From: Tetraselmis striata | Taxonomy: Eukaryota; Chlorophyta; Chlorodendrophyceae; Chlorodendrales; Chlorodendraceae | Direction: 5' to 3' | Length of the DNA stretch: 64,000 bases | NCBI GenBank assembly: GCA_006384855.1 | Contig: VCJN01003568.1 | Coordinates: 124,001 to 188,000, forward strand | Part shown: positions 58,047 to 64,000 of the stretch, piece by piece | Layout of the letters: the number at the start of each line of letters is the position of its first letter | Position numbering within the stretch: the stretch's first letter is position 1 | The notes under the pieces: generated by a model | Told to the model about the DNA's origin: nothing | Databases searched by the model: none | The model's input: only the letters and a program-made list of their open reading frames with translations | Made by a program: the position numbers and the translations under genes

Positions 58047-58807
58047 GGGTCGAAGGATAGAAGACGCCTGCGTAACGCGTAACGCTAAATACTCGCACCA
58101 GAACGTGCCACGTCGATCGAGGCGTCACCGGAGCGTCACTTCCCGGCGTGACGAGTATTCCGGAATACTCGTCAAAAACCGTAACGGATACTTTTTTGGG
58201 CAAAAATCGAAATGAAAAAAGTCCCAAAAAACGTTACGCGTAACGCCTGTATGACCCCGCGGCGCGGCTTTGCATCGCACAATGCGCAAGATCCACAGCC
58301 ACCGCCGCCATGATCGGGCAGTATGACCCCACCCGTAGTACCCTCGCCGCGCGCCGCGGTTTTGCCGGGTCGTATGCTGCGTCTAGGCGGCGGTGACTGA
58401 GAAGATAGGGGGCGAGGATCAGCGTCCAGGGAAGCGGAGGCGCGGGCACCCTTCTCGGCCGACCGCCGTTGGTGCCGCTAAGCGCGTGCGGAACTACCGT
58501 CCCCAGTGCCACGAGAGGACATAGTGACTACCCTGTATCAGCGGGTAACGGGTAGCGGCGGCGAGGATGAGTCAGGTAGCAGTGGGCAGTGGCCGAGCAG
58601 GGGTGGATTCGGCTTGCAATGCCGCTGTGGACCGGGGCGCGGTAGCACGGAACCCCAGGCCCGCGTGACGCGTGACAGGGAGTCGCACGAGCGACTTCTA
58701 TCCTCTCGGGTATATTCGGTGATCGATGTAGCTGAGAGCGTAAACTTCGCAGCCAATCATATCGCAGTATTCGCTGCGTTACGCAAGCGTCTTCTATCCT
58801 TCGACCC
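58047..58807. mobile_element. Second Harbinger-like MITE family
   Basis: The left end GGGTCGAAGGATAGAAGACG matches the reverse complement of the right end over about 30 bp. It is flanked by a TTA duplication (58044-58046 and 58808-58810). The interior holds the palindrome 'gagtattccggaatactc' and a 'ctcgcacc.ga.cgtgccacgtcg' block also found in the larger MITE, suggesting the families are related. It encodes no transposase and is 761 bp. Confidence 0.8.
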
Positions 58808-58810
58808 TTA

Positions 58811-59126
58811 TTGTTATGTTTAGGTGCCCCCCTCCCCCCACCCAAACTATTGTGTTAGGTCTGACAGTACTCAGTACAACATGCCCTCAGCTACATTAAA
58901 ACTCCCACTGGCATGAGTTTTCTGAACTCTTTCAATGCATGGCTATGTGCATGAGGGTGTTCCCTGCCATACGCAAGCGTAAAACGGAGAGGGGGTGGGG
59001 CACTTTTTGGAACCATCAGCAAATTACAGTCAGCATCAAGGCAACCCAACAATATGGTGGCCATATCCACCCCTCCATGTAATGCTATGCTGCCGCTGAC
59101 ATGCTATATGTCGCTGCTACTTGCTG
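58811..59126. other. Intergenic spacer
   Basis: No feature recognised beyond a C-rich stretch directly after the MITE. Confidence 0.35.
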
Positions 59127-60671
59127 CTACATACAACCGTGGTTGCTATATGCCCTCTGCTCACCCCTGCTACGCAATACTGCATGCCTATCTAGCTCAT
59201 GCCGCTTCTCAACACTGTTGGCCTTGGCGCCCCTCTCGAGCACATGGTACCCGGCACGCTCACATGTTTTGTATAGGGGTAAAACTATGTTGTAGGCAGT
59301 TTGTAACTCATCATCAATGAGGCCTCCATATGCATCATCTGCCCATGAGCGCAATGCATCATCAGTGGGCGCAACATAGTTGTTAGGGTTACGCCTAGCG
59401 ACTACCCTAGTACCACCACAAACCTGTGACGCCGAGATTACGGCCAAGTATTTGTACATGTACTGTTGTACTGATATTTCAGCACGCGTATTATTTACTG
59501 ATACGGCCACAACCAGACGCCAGTAGTAATATTCCTTGTAACATACAGAACGCGCTACTACTCCTAAATCATCACGATACTAGCTGCCTGTCCGCGGTGC
59601 CGAGTCGGGCCGCTATAGGATAAATATCCAATGCCACCAGCAAGTTGTAAGAGAACGGGTTTGGGTTTCTGCAACCAACTCAATTCGCCAAACGCTACGA
59701 GTAAGAGCCGTGTTTCACTAAGTACTGCCACGAGTACTTACAATAGCAGGGCAAACATTAAGATTAGGCCTGGGGCAGGTAATGATGCAAGAAGGGGTGC
59801 AGAGATGGCAGGCAGCAAGCCTAACCTGATGACCATGCACACACGACGCATAAGGTGGGCCGGGCGGGATGTACTCCCAAGCGGGGCTCTTCTTCTTGTG
59901 CGTGTCGTACTCAAGTTCCACGGGGGTAGCACATGTCATGCGGTAATCGCAGACAAAGGAAGCATGATGGGGATGATCCTCATCCAGGGGCTGCATGCCG
60001 CACATGAAGATGTTAGAGTTCGGGGCATCTGCAAGGCTATTGGCAGCCAACCACATGCACCACAGGAGGAGCAGTGCTGCCATGTCGGATGCAATTAATG
60101 TATGCATGACATGTTGCATACAAGAAGGCAGATAAGCCCACCACCAGCTGGTAGTCTGGTGTGACCGGGGTTTTCAGCAGTCCGGGCTGGAATCTCCATG
60201 TTGGCAGGTGTCTTCTCGAAAAAGATACATCTCGGCTTCAGGCAGTTTGGCTCCTCGCAGCGCACCGTCCCACGCAAGCGTTGAGCTACGAGGCGCGTGT
60301 CCATCCTGCTGTAGCTCCGCGTCGAACGAGAACTTGTCGATTGCTGGCACGTCATGCATCTCATGCATCACCTTCCATATCTTTTTATTTTGCAACCTGT
60401 ATGCGATGATGTCATACCTGTCTTGGGGCTGGCGCCTTCTACCTTCCGAGGCGGTGCTGACATCTATGTTGTGTTGCACGCATGATGCAGCGATCATGGC
60501 GTCGGCTCTCAGGACGAGCTGGCTATCGAAGTCGGCAACCGCATGCTCCATGAGCTCGCGGTGAGTGTGCGTCTCTAGCCACTGCCTACTGAAATTGAAG
60601 ACACTCTTGTCCAGGAGCATGCCTTCCCACACCACAGTCAGTTTCAGTCTGACTTTGTGGTCGTGTGCCAT
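59127..60671 (-). pseudogene. Interrupted minus-strand reading frame, unknown protein
   Basis: Three open stretches (60671-60174, 60119-59718, 59510-59127) lie in one and the same frame, broken only by stops. The first reads 'RLKLTVVWEGMLLDKSVF' and 'RYDIIAYRLQNKKIW'. The second has a hydrophobic start, then 'HPHHASFVCDYRMTC'. The third includes 'VQQYMYKYLAVI' and 'WADDAYGGLIDDELQ'. Codon use is far less GC-biased than host genes, suggesting a transposon or foreign origin. 'VQQYMYKYL' vaguely recalls Helitron-type proteins, but I cannot assign a family. Confidence 0.35.
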
Positions 60672-60895
60672 CCTTGGTGGCGATGGCGGGCCAAGTTGGG
60701 CCAGCGGGAGGTAGCGCGTGAATGACCATCATGGCGCAGCCCCGCCGCCGCTTCATAGTACGGTATCGTTTGCCTGGATGATATAGATACCGTTGCCAGC
60801 GCACGCGGTGCGGCGGTGAGAGATCTAGCTCAGGCCACCAGCCGCTCAGCACTGCTTTAGTACTGAAATGCAAGTTTCGACCCCAAATTAAAGAT

Positions 60896-60926
<31 letters not shown>

Positions 60927-61100
60927 AGTCTCCGGAAATCCGGTACCTAAAACATATCATTAATGGTAACTGCCTTATAGCGGCTTCGCCGCTTATTTGA
61001 GAAAATAGGGAGGCTGGGCCCCCTATCCTTGTATACGGTTCATCGATTCGCATGTTAAATATATGCGTACGTGTTGCACATACCAGTAGTCGCGACAAGG

Positions 61101-61400
61101 TACATCCCTCATCCGCTCGGTTGAGCGGTCGTCTCGTATGCGAGAGACCCGGGTTTGATTCCTGGCCGATGTACTTCGGCAATATCGGCCCGGCGTGTCC
61201 CGGGTTTACCCGGTTGATGCATTAGCCCTTCGGGGTTCGAATGAGGCAATGGTCTACGGGCTATGCCAGACTCACGACTGCAGTTGGCGCACGAGGTCAA
61301 GTGCTGGGGCGGCTTATTCGGCCGATGTCGCGGGGCGAACTTTAACGGTAGTCGCATTTTAGATTTCGCACGTTGTACAGTATCCTGACTGTATTCCATA
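61101..61400 (+). mobile_element. tRNA-derived SINE candidate
   Basis: 61101-61173 is 73 nt long. It has pairing ends (TACATC / GATGTA), a D-arm-like GCTCGGTTGAGC, an anticodon-arm-like GTCTC...GAGAC and a good T arm (CCGGG TTTGATT CCTGG). 'GGGTTTGATTCC' is close to the pol III B box. The D loop is too short for a normal tRNA and there is a C-C mismatch in the acceptor, so it is tRNA-like rather than a working gene. The following ~220 bp, with a second 'GGGGTTCGAATG', may be the SINE body. The right end is not defined. Confidence 0.45.
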
Positions 61401-61635
61401 AAAAAATTCCATTATTCTTGACAGACGGACGGACGCAGGGACCCGCCCGCTTTCGATGTCGTACATGAGTCGAGAAGGTACCCGGTACCTGATAACCATC
61501 GACGGAACATAGATTTACCCAAGGAGGCACGATTTGCCAAAGAATGTCAGCTCGCTTACATTGGAGGCTAAGACGAGAACCACAGGCTTGGCCTGGGTGT
61601 CTCCTAGCGCAGAAAGATGGCTGTGGGTGGGTGGG

Positions 61636-61811
61636 TGCGCGAGCCGGTTGAGGCGAGCGCAAAGCAGAGAGTGCCGGTGCCCGAGGGCGGATCCCTCAGG
61701 TCGTGGTGCTGGTGCGGGCCGGCAGGCCCCAGTCCGTGCGCCGACCGCGGGGATCGTGCGCAGTACAACATTGCTAAGTACTGTAAACCTCTAGATGACT
61801 ACATCTGACCA
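61636..61811 (-). repeat. 3' LTR of short LTR element
   Basis: Identical by eye to 63194-63369. Confidence 0.8.
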
Positions 61812-61895
61812 TTTACCCAAGGAGGCACGATTTGCCAGAGAAGAAAGCCAAAGGCTTGCACAGGTAGCGAAGTGTAGCGGCCGGACGGGGACGAG

Positions 61896-63164
61896 TTAGC
61901 AGCAGAAACGCAGCATAGCAGCTCGCTGCCGAGGCCGCGCCTTTGCGCAACCTGTGCGATGCCCACGCGACACTGGGGGGCGGCTGGGCGCCCGCCGCCA
62001 GGCGGGCGTCCCGCAGCCAGTCAGTGGGAGTGGCTGAAAAGGACCAAGCGGCGGAAAGCTCCAGCGGGGAGACGCTCCAAAACTTGGTCGGCAGGCCGGC
62101 GCCGGAGAGAGGTCGGCAAGAAGGTGGGGCTCGGCCGCCATCGACACCGTCCAGGGCGCTCCAGAGCCCGGGCGCGGGCGCCGTGCGTGGGACGGGCGGC
62201 CCAGGTACTGTACACTGTACTGCAGTGACGGCCGTACCGCCAGGGATTGGCCGCAGGCCTTAGCATAACAGCGAAGATAATGGTACTTGTCGTACGCTGT
62301 CAGACCCCGCTGCTCCGCGAGGCCGCGGGCGGCGGTGTCGTCGGTCAGAATCCACAAGCGAGGCTCGTCGCCGTCGCGTGGGGGTGGCTCCAGACCGGAA
62401 AGGGCGACTTGACCGAAGTAGGCGTAGTCGACGTACTCGAGCTCGGTGTCGAGTGCGTCCAGCTCAGCAGGAAGGGGCTCTTGCGCTCCTTGCTCACCAC
62501 CCTCGGGCGCAGGCGCGCCCGCGGGAATGGCTGGCTGGGTGCCTTCGGGAGGCGGCGATAGCACGGGAGGAGCCAGTCGAGCGAGTAAGGCGGCCGTAGC
62601 CGCCTCGAACTGCTCGGCCAGCCGCTTCTCCAGGGCTATTGCTTGGGCCGTCAGGCGTTTTGCCAATTCGGTGTCGTCGCCGGTCAGAATCCACAAGCGA
62701 GGCTCGTCGCCGTCGCGTGGGGGTGGCTCCAGACCGGAAGGGGGGACTTGACCGAAGTAGGCGAAGTCGACGTACTCGAGCTCGGTGTCGAGTGCGTCTA
62801 GCTCAGCAGGAAGGGGCTCTTGCGCTCCTTGCTCACCACCCTCGGGCGTAGGCGCGCCCGCGGGAATGGCTGGCTGGGTGCCTTTGGGAGGAGGCGATAG
62901 CACGGGAGGGGCCAGTCGAGCGAGTAAGGCGGCCGTAGCCGCCTCGAACTGCTCGGCCAGCCGCTTCTCCAGGGCTTCCGCTTGGGCCGTCAGGCGTTTC
63001 TCCAATTCCGCGATGGATGCCGCAGTGGCGCCGCCCCGGGCGTCGTCGACTAGGGCGTCTTCCAGTACAGGACGAGGGGGCATCCTGCTGTCGCGGGGTG
63101 GGGAAGGTGTAGCGTCTCGGGAGGCTGAGGCTCGGGTCCGAGTCGTCATAGAGTAAGCTGACAC
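61896..63164 (-). CDS. gag-like protein with internal tandem duplication (422 aa)
   Basis: An intact ORF inside the short LTR element. The N terminus is Arg/Ser/Pro-rich. A helical segment ('AEALEKRLAEQFEAATAAL') is followed by a Pro/Gly linker and 'ELDALDTELEYVD', 'YFGQV', 'GDEPRLWILT'. This whole block is duplicated in tandem (113 residues, 339 bp; DNA units begin near 62342 and 62681). The C-terminal ~130 residues are Arg/Pro-rich and may not be under selection. A helical N-terminal coil preceding a capsid-like region is typical of plant and algal gag proteins. I see no zinc knuckle. Function as gag is inferred from the LTR context. Confidence 0.6.
   Translation of the reverse strand: MSAYSMTTRTRASASRDATPSPPRDSRMPPRPVLEDALVDDARGGATAASIAELEKRLTAQAEALEKRLAEQFEAATAALLARLAPPVLSPPPKGTQPAIPAGAPTPEGGEQGAQEPLPAELDALDTELEYVDFAYFGQVPPSGLEPPPRDGDEPRLWILTGDDTELAKRLTAQAIALEKRLAEQFEAATAALLARLAPPVLSPPPEGTQPAIPAGAPAPEGGEQGAQEPLPAELDALDTELEYVDYAYFGQVALSGLEPPPRDGDEPRLWILTDDTAARGLAEQRGLTAYDKYHYLRCYAKACGQSLAVRPSLQYSVQYLGRPSHARRPRPGSGAPWTVSMAAEPHLLADLSPAPACRPSFGASPRWSFPPLGPFQPLPLTGCGTPAWRRAPSRPPVSRGHRTGCAKARPRQRAAMLRFCC
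62342..63019. repeat. Two-copy 339-bp in-frame tandem duplication
   Basis: 'cggtcagaatccacaagcgagg' starts each unit at 62342 and 62681. The units differ by scattered substitutions, so the duplication is older than the LTR insertion or has diverged under different constraint. Confidence 0.9.
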
Positions 63165-63193
63165 TCTGCTCGACTGCTAGAGTCGAGACTGCT

Positions 63194-63369
63194 TGCGCGA
63201 GCCGGTTGAGGCGAGCGCAAAGCAGAGAGTGCCGGTGCCCGAGGGCGGATCCCTCAGGTCGTGGTGCTGGTGCGGGCCGGCAGGCCCCAGTCCGTGCGCC
63301 GACCGCGGGGATCGTGCGCAGTACAACATTGCTAAGTACTGTAAACCTCTAGATGACTACATCTGACCA
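63194..63369 (-). repeat. 5' LTR of short LTR element
   Basis: Identical by eye to 61636-61811. Confidence 0.8.
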
Positions 63370-63890
63370 TATAAATGCAGGTGTATACAGGAACATGAAG
63401 AGATCTAAATAAATGATGAGATGGTAGTGCGCATACGTAAAAGGACTGATGTGACATGAAGGTAACTCGCACGACGACGAATAATAATAAGGATTAAGTA
63501 AAGGTAGGAGTAAGCCTTACCAGGTCTCCGATTCGTGCTGCGTCGTCATTATCTCGAGCGTTAAGATCACACCCACCCCGACTTACAGAGTCGTCCTGGC
63601 AGGCAGTTGCTATTTAAACAGGTACATCCAACTCTACTTCGACCTTAGGTGCTCGTACCAGTAGCTCCCTCTCTCGGTATAAGCACAGCGCAGGTATAGC
63701 ACCGGGACAGCTACGGGTACCGTACTCGTACTACTGCGCCGACTGCAACGACCGCCGCCCGCTACGACGGGTACCTGTTCGTGCGTATATTCGTAAGGAT
63801 CAGGTTGCCCAACTTGATCAGTCCGCGTCTCCGCGACGTCTCATTTGCTTGCGCAGTCTCGAAACAAGCGGCCAGATCAGCACCCTAGAC

Positions 63891-64000
63891 ATGAATCCTG
63901 CGCCTCCACAAGGCACCGAGGCGGCGATGGCTCCCCCCGCAGTGCAAGGTGTCTCGTGCCCGCCGAGTATGAAGAGGGTCAAGTGGCACCTCGCGGACTA
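63891..64000 (+). CDS. Possible 5' end of a coding region, cut by window edge
   Basis: From an ATG at 63891 the frame is open for 36 codons to the window end ('MNPAPPQGTEAAMAPPAVQG', then 'MKRVKWHLAD'). Its composition resembles a gag N terminus. There is too little to identify, and a chance frame is possible. Confidence 0.3.
   Translation, partial: MNPAPPQGTEAAMAPPAVQGVSCPPSMKRVKWHLAD

Larger units (their letters stand above)
61636..63369 (-). mobile_element. Short, probably young LTR element carrying only a gag-like ORF
   Basis: Two 176-bp direct repeats (61636-61811 and 63194-63369) appear identical by eye. In minus orientation they start TGGTCAG and end GCGCA. The gag-like ORF between them is on the same strand and no pol domain is present, so this is a TRIM/LARD-type non-autonomous element. 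The flanking five bases (gtggg / tataa) do not form a target duplication. A 33-bp 'atttacccaaggaggcacgatttgcca' stretch occurs both inside, next to the 3' LTR, and outside it at about 61514, suggesting insertion beside an older relative or a rearrangement. Confidence 0.7.

Overview
The window looks like nuclear DNA of a GC-rich unicellular green alga (chlorophyte). Real exons have strongly GC-ending codons and are split by many introns. Donors are mostly GTGAG/GTGCG-type, acceptors end in CAG, and TGTAA poly(A) motifs follow several genes. Long homopolymeric C tracts sit just inside the 5' end of many introns. I recognised no bacterial operon, CRISPR array or rRNA gene. The organism call is an inference; no sequence search was possible.

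Layout. 1-1850 (+): last two exons of a gene ending in the helix-turn-helix domain typical of RecQ/WRN-like helicases, with a foldback repeat in the intron. 3063-6145 (-): nine-exon gene for a 332-residue protein with a beta-rich head followed by a coiled coil, a candidate XRCC4-superfamily protein. 7394-8554 (+): four-exon gene for a small Lys- and Gly-rich protein. 12816-18116 (+): a Ty3/gypsy-type LTR retrotransposon that has lost its reverse transcriptase. 18891-23511 (+): a complete twelve-exon aldo/keto reductase gene with all four catalytic residues and a plastid-type leader. 23954-25321 (-): an intronless 455-residue protein combining a SHRW/HET-TIR-like domain with MORN repeats. 25.7-36.8 kb: a repeat-rich block with a truncated LTR insertion, a Tc1/mariner relic, direct repeats, decayed coding sequence and a long (GT)n tract. 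36875-53823 (+): a nineteen-exon gene for a 1655-residue receptor, the outstanding feature. 54-64 kb: transposon relics (DIRS-like), a Harbinger-like MITE, a tRNA-like SINE candidate, and a young LTR element with apparently identical LTRs and a gag-like ORF.

The receptor gene. Its order is TM helix, extracellular CHASE domain, TM helix, three successive degenerate class III nucleotide-cyclase-like regions, then a C-terminal TKL-type protein kinase that keeps its catalytic residues. It reads as a membrane sensor whose output is phosphorylation and whose cyclase-like middle is probably regulatory. Every exon junction is phase-consistent in my reading and the total is an exact multiple of three.

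Mobile DNA and genes interlock. One MITE family inserted at TAA/TTA sites in an intron of the reductase and in an intron of the receptor kinase. An AT-rich repeat occurs three times in introns of the receptor gene. The first two genes converge on each other, and the reductase and MORN genes also converge.
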